A DNA stretch of 64,000 bases, from the NCBI GenBank assembly GCA_020137815.1, contig CM035350.1:1484335-1548334 (forward strand), written 5' to 3'. This document shows positions 44,256 to 56,022 of this stretch, piece by piece; the first letter of the stretch is position 1; every line of letters begins with the position of its first letter. This stretch comes from Hormiphora californensis (lineage: Eukaryota; Ctenophora; Tentaculata; Cydippida; Pleurobrachiidae). A program made the translations under genes and the position numbers. The notes beneath the pieces were generated by a model, which saw only the letters and a list, made by a program, of their open reading frames with translations, was not told the DNA's origin and ran no database searches.

Positions 44256-46429
44256 CTATTCATCAGAATCAGATGCCCCAAAGTTGAATTGTTCCATGGC
44301 AGCCATCACACTCTTCTCCATCTCATCAGGGGGACTGGAACCAGTTGATAGGATGGGATCCACCTCCTCTTGTTTTGGAGCTATCTCAATATGTCGGTTG
44401 GGAGCTGTCTCAGGCTGGATAGGTCCAGGTATTTTAGCAGGAACTAGTGGCGGTGTGGGTGGTTTGTTCCCTAATTCCTCCTCCCCACCACTGTGTCCAG
44501 AGTAACCATCAGATGCACCATCATGCCATCTCCCCAGTGCGGTACCATCCTGTTTGTCCTCTTTCCAGGCTCTAATGCCACTCTCAGGGGCCTTCTGTGT
44601 GCAGGTCCGGGTCTTTCTCTCCTTTGTATAGCCCCGTTCCGTTCTCATATTCCGGTTGGGTTTCTGTTTGTATCCATCACGGGGTCCTCCTCTGGATGCT
44701 GAGTTCGTCATGTTTGGGTTTCTGGAGGAATTTTGGGCCACATTGTTGTTGTTGTTTCTAGAAGTGGAGGAATTTTGGGCCATATTGTTCTTTCTGGAGG
44801 AGTCATGTCTCCCATTATTGTTGTTTCTCGATGTGTTATGTGACATGTTAGGGGGAGGCGGTGGCATGTTATTATTGCCTCCTAACATTGTATTCTCCTG
44901 ATACCCCATTGAAGTGATCCCATATGCCTTGTTGGTATACGGGTCAATACCTTTCATTGGCCGAGGTGGTCTAACTGATGGAGGGGGTCCGTGGTAGAGA
45001 GGGGTTGGTAGAAGGGGCTCTGGGGTCCTCCTCATTAGGTGGGCAGGTGGCTCATCTGGACAAGGTAGTCTGATTATACCGGGTATAGCAGGGGTGCTGG
45101 AGAACGCCGTGTTGTTAGACCTGCCCCGGGGACCCTGCTGGCGTGATTGGTGTTGTGGAGGGGGACCTTGTTGATGTTGTGGAGGGGGACCTTGTTGCTG
45201 ATGTTGGAAAGGTGGTCCCTGCTGTTGGCGTGATGGGTGCACTGTGTGTCCCTGTGAGAATGCAGGGGGAGGAGGACCACAATTAGGTGGGTAACCAGGA
45301 GAAGAAGAGGGAGGTGGTGGGAACTGTCCTGGACCCTGGTACTGCTGGTGGGGGTGTTGTGGATGGGGATACTGTTGATGCTGGTTCTGGTTCTGCTGAT
45401 GATGGTCCTGGTATTGAGGTTGAGGAGGGTGCTGGGGGTACTGCTGGTTAGGATGATGGGGGTTGTCAAGGTGCTGTCCGGGGTGTGGATGTTGTTGTCT
45501 GGGGTCGTGCCTGACATACCCCTGTTGTTCCTGCCCCTGGATAAAGTACTGATCACGGGCAGGCTGCTGCATACCAAACTGTGAAGGTGGATGGTCACTA
45601 TGGTAACTACCAGCCATTAGATGGGGCGGGTAACCTTGGTCACCATGGTAACCACTGCGTCCGTTGCTAGGAGGGTGGGAGGAGGGTTGTTGCTGGTAAC
45701 CGCTGTTGTTGTTATTCTGTTTGTTGTTTTGGCGACTGTTTTTGTTACTACCAGGAAATGAAGCGCTACCTCCGCTACTAATCTCGGGGTCAGGGTAGTA
45801 GAACGTCACCTGGAAAGGAGGGGGTGGATAAATGATCTAAATCTGGAATATACTATACCGTAGTCAGGAACCCCCCCCCCCCCCCCTTTAGGGTTTAGTA
45901 AACTTACAGATCTCACTTTGCCTTCATTCTCCAGTGCCCCCAATATCTCCAGAATATTGGCCTTCTGAACATCGGGCATGAGCCTCTTTAGATCACTCAT
46001 CGTTACCCCACACTCCTCTCCATCTTTGAGGGTCAGCTGGATCCTGTCTATGGGACTCATAGTGGAGGTCAGTCCAGCAGGCTTCCTGGGCTCTCGGTAA
46101 TGCCACTTCTTATCTGTCAGGTTGAAATACACCTGGAGAGGGGGGGGGGGGGGGGGTAAAAGTAAGCTTCTAGGGAAATAAAGCCTATATGATACGAGGC
46201 CTTGTGACATATAACCGTAGTAGACGGTCTTCTACATGCATACAACACGAGAAAGAAAGTCACGGGTACTTGGCGCTCTTCTTCACCCACTGACCTGGTT
46301 ATTGATTTGCAAACATCTCAGGTGGTACTGGGCCTGTTCCGGTGGGAGTTTACTGGTCTTTAGGATGTAGTTCAGTGTTGCTGCTTTACCGTTCGAGTCG
46401 AACAACGACTTCAGCACTTGGTCTGACAT
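44256..46429 (-). CDS. Unrecognised protein: possible tandem winged-helix N-terminus plus Q/N/P-rich tail, 3 exons
   Basis: Exons 46429-46295, 46132-45908 and 45809-44256 join in phase 0 to about 637 residues. Residues 1 to about 58 (MSDQVLKSLFDSNGKAATLN...QVYFNLTDKKWHY) and about 72-125 (IDRIQLTLKDGEECGVTMSDLKRLM...LENEGKVRSVTFYY) each look like a helix-turn-helix followed by a beta wing. The first loosely resembles Z-alpha domains. From about 130 on the protein is low complexity: Gln/Asn/Pro/His/Gly-rich with many YxQ and Asn runs, then a basic Arg/Asn segment and an acidic C-terminus ending FGASDSDE. I do not recognise the family. The composition suggests an RNA- or nucleic-acid-associated protein able to phase-separate, which is inference only. 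An upstream 5' exon is possible. Confidence 0.75.
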
Positions 46430-46576
46430 CGTGTGCTATATAAGAAGGGATTGTTAAATTGGGGGAAAGAGAGATGTCAGGAATACATTAACAAAACGGG
46501 TCTTTGGGTCGATGTAAAAATAAAATAAGTTACGAACTTCACAACATATATCCACGCATATCTCATCATATATCTC

Positions 46577-47707
46577 TCACATATACCAATTAGGAATTGC
46601 AATCTTTTTGGCCATTGCCTCCTCGAAAGTTTCAGAGGGATCGACAACCTTGGCATCATACCTGATCCCCTGATTCCCCAGAGCCTCCCTGTCCCCCAGG
46701 AAGGTGGGGCTGTGTAGTAGGGGTCCCTGAATGGGGTCCTTCTCCCTACTGTCCCTCAGATAACAAAAGGACCCCACCAGACCAGGGATGTGACCCGATA
46801 CAACCATGTGCCCCTTCCCATAGTCAACAGACAACACATGGTGATTGTATGCTGTAGACCGGTTATCACCCATCTTCCCTGCTAACTTCTTACCCCGGAG
46901 GACACGCTTCAATCCCTGGGTTGAGATGGAGCCTGGCCGACGGTGAGTCTTCCCCGGTCTGTTCATGTTCATCCCCTTGTAACCATGGCGGCGGACAACT
47001 CCCTGGAACCCACGTGGTACACTCTGGGCGGTAATGTCCACAAACTGGCCCACTAGGAAGTGGGATATATCCAGCTGGAAGTGGACAGGTAGGGCTAGTT
47101 CAGGGGAGGTGAGGAAGAAATACTCGGCTAGTTGGGGAACCAGGCCCAGGGACATGAACTCCTTTTGTTTGGTGAGGGGGACCTCAGTTAGGTCTGGCTG
47201 GTCGAATGCACCCAGCCTGATCTTCACCCCTTTACCACCCAATACACGTGTGTTGAGAGACTGGGAGCACTCCAGGACGTGGTTTGTTGGTATCTCAATC
47301 ATCGTTGACTTCTTGACCTCCCCCGTCCTCAGGAATGTTCTGGTCTCACCCAACTTCCGTCCAATCAGACCAACTCTCTGCATTCCCTCCTGGTAGAAAA
47401 CTGCCGAGACAGTTTTATTGACATTGGGTGGGGTTCGGGCAGTGAATGCTTCACTAATCTTGTTATTGATGTGCTGTTGGTACCGCTCTGTGCCCGTGAA
47501 GACCTTGTGGTCGGGGTGGAGAATAGGCCGGACCTCGGATGGCAGGGGTGCCTTGGAGATCAAGTCCTTGACTGCCCGGGTGGGTTCCTCTAGTTCTGGG
47601 TCCTTTGGTTTGATTGGGTATCCAAATCGGTCCTTCTTTACCCGGGTATAGTAGGAACGAACACAAGTTGGAAGGAGACAGTCCACAACAGCCTTCCGAG
47701 GTAACAT
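46577..47707 (-). CDS. MRPL3: Mitochondrial large ribosomal subunit protein uL3m, intronless
   Basis: A single 376-residue open frame. The N-terminus (MLPRKAVVDCLLPTCVRSYYTRVKK) is basic and without acidic residues, as in mitochondrial presequences. The L3 core is clear: RVGLIGRKLGETRTF, VGQFVDITAQSVPRGFQGVVRRHGYKG, HRRPGSI, KKLAGKMGDNRSTAYNHHVLSVD and GHIPGLVGSF. It is a structural protein of the mitochondrial ribosome near the peptidyl transferase centre. It lies about 150 bp upstream of the winged-helix-like gene on the same strand. Confidence 0.93.
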   Translation of the reverse strand: MLPRKAVVDCLLPTCVRSYYTRVKKDRFGYPIKPKDPELEEPTRAVKDLISKAPLPSEVRPILHPDHKVFTGTERYQQHINNKISEAFTARTPPNVNKTVSAVFYQEGMQRVGLIGRKLGETRTFLRTGEVKKSTMIEIPTNHVLECSQSLNTRVLGGKGVKIRLGAFDQPDLTEVPLTKQKEFMSLGLVPQLAEYFFLTSPELALPVHFQLDISHFLVGQFVDITAQSVPRGFQGVVRRHGYKGMNMNRPGKTHRRPGSISTQGLKRVLRGKKLAGKMGDNRSTAYNHHVLSVDYGKGHMVVSGHIPGLVGSFCYLRDSREKDPIQGPLLHSPTFLGDREALGNQGIRYDAKVVDPSETFEEAMAKKIAIPNWYM

Positions 47708-47945
47708 GGCTGCTAGAGAGGGAGGGGGGAGTTGTCATGTTAGAGGTGTGTTACAGGGGGTTGGTGTGTTAGTTGTTGTGTGTGAAGAAGGGCAGAATTT
47801 AGAATAAAGTAAGCAAGGTACGTAATATGTAATTTGAAATTAAAAATAGTTAAATATTTTTTAACATAAATTAAAGCGAGTAAAATATCCTTCTCTGTAA
47901 AAGGCAAGCAAATGTTTTAATTTCTATCAATCATGATGAAATGTA

Positions 47946-48589
47946 CACGGTGTTCATTTTGGATCTTTACAAGCGTTGTGCTCCACCCAGAAAAAAGTTG
48001 ACAAGATTAGGTCATAAAATTTCATACTTGTACTATTCTATACCCTCATTCAAGGTTCCTGGAGTTTTTGGAGCTCTAGCACCCCTGGAAGTGTGTTTTT
48101 GGCATCAAAACTACCAGAAGGAATTTTTTGCTGATGCTGAGACTTTGCTAAAATGTTTTTTGGGTATTTTCTATGTCAATCCTAGAGTTTCATGGAGATT
48201 GGATGTGTTTTTCGGACTCAAAATTTCGTAAAAAGTGGCTGGAAAGACTCAATTTTTGCCGTTTTTGAGCCGTTTTCGAGCTTTTCCAGCTACTTTTATC
48301 GAAATTTTGAGTCCGAAAAACACATCCAATCTTCATGAAACTTTAGGATTGACATAGAAAATACCCAAAAAACATTTTAGCAAAGTCTCAGCATCAGCAA
48401 AAAATTCCTTCTGGTAGTTTTGATGCCAAAAACACACTTCCCGGGGGCCGGGGTGCTAGAGCTTCAAAACCCCCAGGAACCTTGAATGAGGGTATAGAAT
48501 AGTCCAAGTATGAAGTTTCATGACCTAATCTTGTCAACTTTATTCTGGGTGAAGCCCAACGCTTGTAAAGATCCAAAATGAACACCCTG
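47946..48589. mobile_element. 644-bp fold-back mariner-like miniature element
   Basis: Arms of about 310 bp are near-identical inverted repeats around a centre near 48265. The outer ends are CACGGTGTTCATTTTGG and the complement of CCAAAATGAACACCCTG, with TA at each border (47944-47945 and 48590-48591). The terminal CA(C/G)GGTGTTC and TA target fit the Tc1/mariner group. No transposase is present. Confidence 0.85.
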
Positions 48590-48906
48590 TATCATTGCAG
48601 TGCATTTGTGATGTTAGAACCGTACCGGACACCGGTACAGTCTGCAGCAGTGTGATATAAAATATTGAGACATGTGAATCTGTGAAATAAAGGGAATTCT
48701 AAAAAAAGAAGAATCTCGATTAAAAGTGACCCTCTAAACATGCACACAGTTCCATACGTATAGCGTGGAGTGATTGACGCAGTGCCTATAACTGGTTTAT
48801 CAATTTATCATTACTCAGTAAGGGGTCCTCTCACACAACTCGTTTATCAAAGGAATTCAGTATTCAGTTACTTTATTCTTCTCCCCGTATTCAGTAGTTA
48901 CCATGG

Positions 48907-51900
48907 TTACTCCATGGCGTTTACATCGTCCTCATTGTCACTATCGTACCAGACCCGGTTACCAAACTCCATGAATTCCAAGTCGTCGTGAGGGCAGGGT
49001 TCCTCCTCCAGCTCCTGGTCTGATTCTCCTGAGCTGCCAATACGGATCACCCTCTGGGATGAAGGAGAGGGAGAGGGGAGTTAAACCTGTTCTAGTGGGG
49101 CCATGTTCAAAGATGTTAAATAAAACTCCCCTGGTTAGCTATAACTCTATACCCACCTCTACATTTGGGTCTGGTGATGGTATCCGGGGAGGTAACTCCT
49201 CTTCCTCCTCCTCACCCTCACTGGGGGGTTCATCCTCAGAGTCCTGGGCCCTGGCAAAGTCCAACTTAATGTTGGCCCTCTTCTGACTGTCCTTGAGGAG
49301 GCCCTGCCAGGGTGATTCACCGGGTCCTTTGAACAGCCGGATAATGACTTCTGAGTGGTTCACCCAGCTCTCAATACCCTGCACCGCCCTGTACAGCTCA
49401 TATCTGCAGGGGATGGGAGGTGAAACACTGCTTCTAATTGTTACGTAGAATACCAGCTAAGAATACAATAATAACTGTCCGGTGGCGCCGGTTTGAATCG
49501 CTTAACACTGTGTCCGTGCTCCGCATGTAACATTTTTAGAAGAAAAAGAAAGTATGAACAATTCAGGCGCCCACCCTATCTAAGCGCACTTCGATTTTGA
49601 GGATCTGACAACATACCTGAATGCATAGAAATTGCCACTATTCCAGGTAGAGAACCTGAGGACAGTGTTACCCTCCTCCAGATCCAGCTCGTGCTGTCCT
49701 ACATCCTGTAGTTTGATACTCAGCCCTATATACCTCCTCCTCTCATGCCAGTGTATTAGAGGGGCCTGTTGAGAGGTAGGAAGATCAGATATCCCTAATG
49801 TAATGTGATATATAGAGTTTGTTAAGGTGATACTGAGGTGCGTTTACCTTGGGTATGGCAAACTCCATATTTCCAGGTTTATCAACCGGCTGTAGAATGT
49901 GTAGTGGGACTTGCATCATGGGCTGGGGAGGAGGGAGATTCTCAGCCTCACTCTCGCTCTCAGTCTCATCCACATCCCGGGTTAACCGGTCTCTGATCCG
50001 TTTAGCAACAGAGACCACGGCAGGACCACCGGTCTTAACCCGCTCATCTAGCCACTCCACCATACCGTGCCTCTTCATAACCGACACATCCTGAGGAGAC
50101 ATGACGTGAAATTATTATACTGAGAGAGAGAGAGAGAGGGGACATGACGTGAAGTTATTATACTGGTTACTGAGAGAGATTGAAGACTCCCTGGAATTGA
50201 ACAAATCATAATTTCGTTCTGTTTTTAAGTTGAGTAAATAACATGTGTCTTAGACTTACATCTTTACTCTTGAACTTATCAAGTAGTGCTATTCCAGTTT
50301 TCTTCTTGGCTCGCCTGGTAGCTCCACACAACTCTCTCAACCCCCCGTCAGTATCACTGAACTCAACCACTATTTCGGGGTATTTGAAAAGGGTGAGCAG
50401 GTACAGCAACATTGTGTCTAGGATGTCCCCACTTGCTGAGGCGAGGAATTTCTGAAAACTCCGTAGGAAACCTAGGGAAAGAAAAATTTGGTCAGTTGGT
50501 AACACTCCATAGAATAGCAAATCAAATAGCCATGTTAACTAATGTTAATCATCTAAAGGGTTATCACTAACCTAGTGAGCACATTTCACGTCTCATCTTC
50601 CTACAAGGTCCACTCTCCTCTCTGTCCTTACTGACAGTTATCACCTTGAGGGCATCTATCAGTGCCTCTAACTTGCACCCCTGCTCATCCTTGAATACCA
50701 GCAACTCACACAACCTCACCACCCCCTCACACTCTGATATCTGCTCCCTTGCCTCCTCCCACTTCCCTCCCACTACAGCAATAAACCTCAGAATGGAGGT
50801 ATGACAGAGGGGTGACTGAGATAGTTTGGGTAGTAGGGGAGTGAGGATATCCTCAAACTCTAAAATCTCCCAACACTCTTCAGATGTGAGATCATATCCT
50901 TCGAGGTTTTGGATTGTTCGGGAGAGGAAGTCTAGGAGTCGGGGTAGGATGGCCGTGTTGGATTCGTGTAGACGGCACAGCCGGCATACTGTGTATAGGT
51001 CCTCAAGGTGGATGGGATGGGAGGCTGTGAGGAGAGACTCCACTGCTCCCTCCGGGTCTGGGCCCTTGTACAACTGGGAGGGGGAACTAGGTGTGAACCT
51101 GATGTGTACTGCAACTGGGAGGGGAATGTGATGGAAGGGCAGCATAACTCTAAAACCTCTCAGTACTACTACAGTACTAATAAAACTACTTATAGCGACT
51201 CTACACCGGGTTGGGAGGGGTACCTCAGTAAGTATGTCTTTGTAGTTGCTGACTGAAAGGTATGAAGTATCCATGGCAACCGTCTGCTTACACAACTCAT
51301 CTTTCAGTTGGTCGTCCGGATTTTCGTTATTTTGATAGTCCAGCCTTACCACCGTCTTATCTCCCGAAACTAAAATGGTAAGGGAGTCGTGTTAGCAAAA
51401 CACGACTAGAGATAAGAGAATATACTCGAGTGCCATTACAACCCCACTACCTTCCAGCCCCTTCCCCTCCCCTATCAGTACCTCCCTGGACGGTGCAGAG
51501 CATGCACATGTTGACGTCATTTATCATCACTGCCTCAGTCATCTTCTTGGTATCATTAGCAGACCAGGTGTCACCGTGAACAGGCTCTATATCACCCAAC
51601 ATACAATGTACCGCTTGAAATGGCAGCTATAGGAAGGGTGTGATCAGAGTGGTGCAGAGAATGGGCGACTGTTTTTATACTGCCCAAACAAGAGGGAGTA
51701 GAGGTACACTTGAACATGTTGTTATACTGCCATGCAAGTTTTGATTCTACTACTGCCCAAACAAGAGGGAGGTATACTTGGACTAGAAACACAGTACTGG
51801 TACTACAACTTGCCCCACAAAAGACTGCACTTTATATGGGGCATGACAACTGACAAGGTACAACAGAGTTTAGTTACCACGGCCAAGTCAACTGGTAGAC

Positions 51901-54900
51901 GCCTCACACAGTCAACAGGGACGCCCATCTCTTTGTTTCCGTAGTCTACATAGCGTATATCATAACTTGCATGACTCATTCTCTCCACCACTCCTCTATA
52001 CCATCTGAAATAGGGAGGGTCACATGTGGAAATACACTCATCATATCCACTACAAATATGTCGGTGTGTTTTGCTCGTTAACATTAACCACCCTCTCTAC
52101 TTATGCCATCCCATCGTTTAGCTAACATTATAACTGTTACCTTTGGTCCTTTTTGTAACGAGCAAGACAGAGTGTGTCCACGGGTAACCAATCAGGGCTA
52201 ATTGACTTCCTGAATGTCTCGTCATTTAGCTGGTCGTCAATATCAAACAAACTGTAACAATGGTAAGTCATGGAAACCACTACAGCAGCAGAACCCAATA
52301 TTGATTGAGACTGTCAGCCTTGAAGAAGAAGAGACTGTCAGGATGCCCCTCTTGTTTGGAGTTTACTTTATTAGTACCTCTCCTGTTTGCTGGCTAGTTG
52401 CACGTAGAATGAGTGTGGGTTGTTAATCTGGGATACAATGACAGGAATTCTCTCCCCATCCCCTAGATCCTCTACTCTACTCTCCATGGGACCAACTTCT
52501 TCTGGCAGGAATCCTTTCTCCACCAACACTCGCAACCGTCGTGTGTGCTGTAAAAAGAACGGGTGTATACGTGTGCTAAAGAACAAGTCAGATATAGTTT
52601 CTAAGTTTCGTATACCCAATTGAAGCATCCCCCGCTAGCACCCCCCCTTTATGACATTCATCCTCCCCAATTATACTTACATCAGTAGTATCCCCCCATT
52701 CATGACATTCATCCTCCCCAATTATACTTACATCAGTAGCATCCCCCCATTCATGACATTCATCCTCCCCAATTATACTTACATCAGTAGTATCCCCCCA
52801 TTCATGACATTCATCCTCCCCAATTATACTTACATCAGTAGTATCCCCCCATTCATGACATTCGTCCTCCCCAATTATACTTACATCAGTAGCATCCCCC
52901 CATTCATGACATTCATCCTCCCCAATTATACTTACATCAGTAGCACCCCCCCTTTATGACATTCATCCTCCCCAATTATACTTACATCAGTAGCATCCCC
53001 CCATTCATGACATTCATCCTCCCCCCAATTATACTTACATCAGTGTTCCGTTCTCCATACTGTTTGTCAAGTATCATCTTCTTGACGCTCAACTCTGAGG
53101 ACCTCAGTTTCAGTTGTTTTAGGGTGCATCTCTTCTCAAGACTCCTCACCCAGATACACCCATCTAGGGCGAGTTCTATCGTTCCCTCAAGCTCCTCCCC
53201 AATCAGACGGGCTTGTAAGACCTCCCGGAGAGGGGCAGCAAAATGCCGGTCCCCTTCTATTGGGACTATCCCACAGACAATTATCTCTGTAGCCAGGAAG
53301 GTGTCCGATGCTGTGGGAGAGTAGAGGAAGTGTTAAAGGGAGAGGAGTCAATAGTTAATAGCAGGTATATTTTAACGAAAAAGTACACAAGGACCTCCAA
53401 GAAGGAGGTGAGTGGTAAAGATCAAATTTACCGTATCTCCGAGGGAAATGGTGTACCCTGTCTATCTCCCACATCCCTTCCTCTCCTGTGTCCAACAAGA
53501 ATGCCCGAACTCCCTTTACTCGTCCATCCACCTTTACCACCTCCCTAACTCGACCTCTGAAGTTGGGTGTTAGAACAATGTGGTTAGATGGCACAGTCGA
53601 CATGACAGGAACCATCATCAAATTAGGATAAAACTTGTGGGGCTCATACCATATAGGTTAGGTAGATCAAGATAAAAAGTGTCTATGGGGCTAGTTTGTA
53701 TACCTCAGTATCGTATCGTTGGGGTTACGGATTCCCACAACCAAGTTCGCTGTTTTCCCAAAATCCTCAAGCAACTTTTCAGGTTCAAGGGTTTTGTACC
53801 GGTCACACACCTCAGTGTACTTCTCTCCGTAGGATTGGAACATCTCATCTGCATTCTTATAGTGAGTGCTACCCGGTGCCTCAACCCGGACCAGCCGCCC
53901 GTAGAACCTGTTACCGTCTGCTACTGCTGTTATTTTAACCTGATAAGGAGTGTAATGATAAATGCTAATACCAACATACAAGATATACAAGATAAGTCGT
54001 TACTGTCATGGTGAAGGCAGCAATCACAAACACACACCTTAACTTTACCCTCCTGTGGTAGGGTCAGAGATTTGACATCGTGTCCGGGGTAGTCCGATTT
54101 GAGGACAAGATGTCGGTTTGGACATTGCACCAGAGAGCAATCCCCGTACTGTTTTAGCAGGGTACAAAGTGGCTTACTTGCCATTCCCTCTTGCTTCTCT
54201 CTCTGAAGTTAGACGTGGGTTAGTAGAGCCAGAGGGGGGGGGGGGGGGGGGGGTTGGAGATTCCCACGCTTCGAGTTACAAGTTGATATCACAGTTTCCA
54301 GCAATCATTTTAAATAGTTCCCGTACCTCTCCCGCTGTAGCAATGGCTTGCAAGTTGGTTGGAATGTCGGCTCCATACCGCTTCAGGTATGTAACTAGGT
54401 TGTTGACATTCTGGGGGCTCTCGTCAGGAGATACTACATAGCATGAGACACAGGAATCTTCTGCCTGAATTATAGGACTGTTACCTTAACTGTGGCTGAA
54501 TAATAAACCAACTAAAGTGTTATGTACCGATTTGCTATGAGTCATCCTGTGCTCGAAGAAGGACAGTCTGAAGTTTAGATCTCGTAGGGAGGCGGGCAGG
54601 TCAGCATGAATAATAACATCACACTGCTGCCGGTTAGATACAACATCTCCATCTGATATAACTGTAGGAAAATGTGAAATAGTAAAACGGCAGGAAATGT
54701 AACCTGGAAATAAATTTGTAGATTTCGACAGTGAACCGGCTCTAACCCTATCCCTCTCATGCTAGATTCAGGGACATCGCGCGCAGTGGTATACATCAGA
54801 CACCCCGCGCCCTCCACACAGCAACTCCACAAACCTGTGACATTGGCACATTTGAGGGCACTTTTAGAGGCGTCTCTGGTGAACACTGCCACAGATTTCC

Positions 54901-55976
54901 CTTTGTTTTGGAGGTTCCTCACCGTTTCCATGATCATTTCAACCTTATTTTCATCTTGGTTCACCAATCTCTGGAGAGGGAAGTGCGAGATGTGTGAAAC
55001 AAGCCGGTAAAAGAGACACGAAATGTTTGTTTATCTTGTACTGCACAGCATGCTGTTATGTATGTAGAGCAACCACCAGTACATCTAGACGGTAGAAACT
55101 TGATACTACATAGGCCAGTAACCACTTCCTTTTTATGCCAATGATGGTGTTCAAAATCGCCCAGAGTTGGAGTTTGACTTTTCACAATTAAAAATGACCA
55201 AGAAAATAAGAAAATACCTACCACTTGGACATGACTGTATAGCGCTGCATCAGTCCTGTTCTTGAACACCATGATAGGATTATCAAGGTAACGTGATACG
55301 ATCCCTGATAGAGCTGGTACCCATGTTTCAGCGTACACCGAGAACTGACACTTGTAAACGTACTCCTGGGTGAGGGGCTCCGTTAATTTTGGGGTTTCGG
55401 GAGGGTAAAGTCTATCTTGAGAGGGGAGAGAAACTCATTGGTAAGCTGCAAATTACCCTTACATTGTTTTGTCTCTCAGACTTCAGTAGCTCCAGAACCT
55501 CTGTCGTTGCAGCCCGGTGGCGTGTTGCCAAGTCATGCCCCTGGAACAATACCACACGGAGAGTGTTCTTAAAGTAGGAACTTGTCCCATTCTTGGCTAG
55601 CCGCTCTTTATGGACCAGTAGGAGGCTCTCTGGGGTCGCTATAACGATATCTTGAGGATTCCATAGTTTTGGGTCACTTCGGTCCGGGGTGAAAGCACAG
55701 GCTGTGTTTACACTGAAACAACACGAGGGATTTGGATTATTAGATCTAGTGTTGGAGGTTACTTTTTGGAGGCAGTCCCTTCAGATATTATTCAAACTTT
55801 CATCAACTACAACGTAAAACTATTTATTGAGGATGCTTATTGTATTGGGGAAATGAGCCATTCAACTGTGGTGGCAATGCCACAGCCCCAAAAGTCACCG
55901 TGTTTTCTTGAATAATATACTCAATTCTTACTCAATGAATAATGCTTGTTATCCTTCTCTTTCATACCCATATCTC

Positions 55977-56022
<46 letters not shown>

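Noticed and set aside
52651-53324. Plus-strand frame with a 17-residue repeat
   Set aside because: Read-through of the 51-bp minisatellite and the antisense of TDRD12-like exons.
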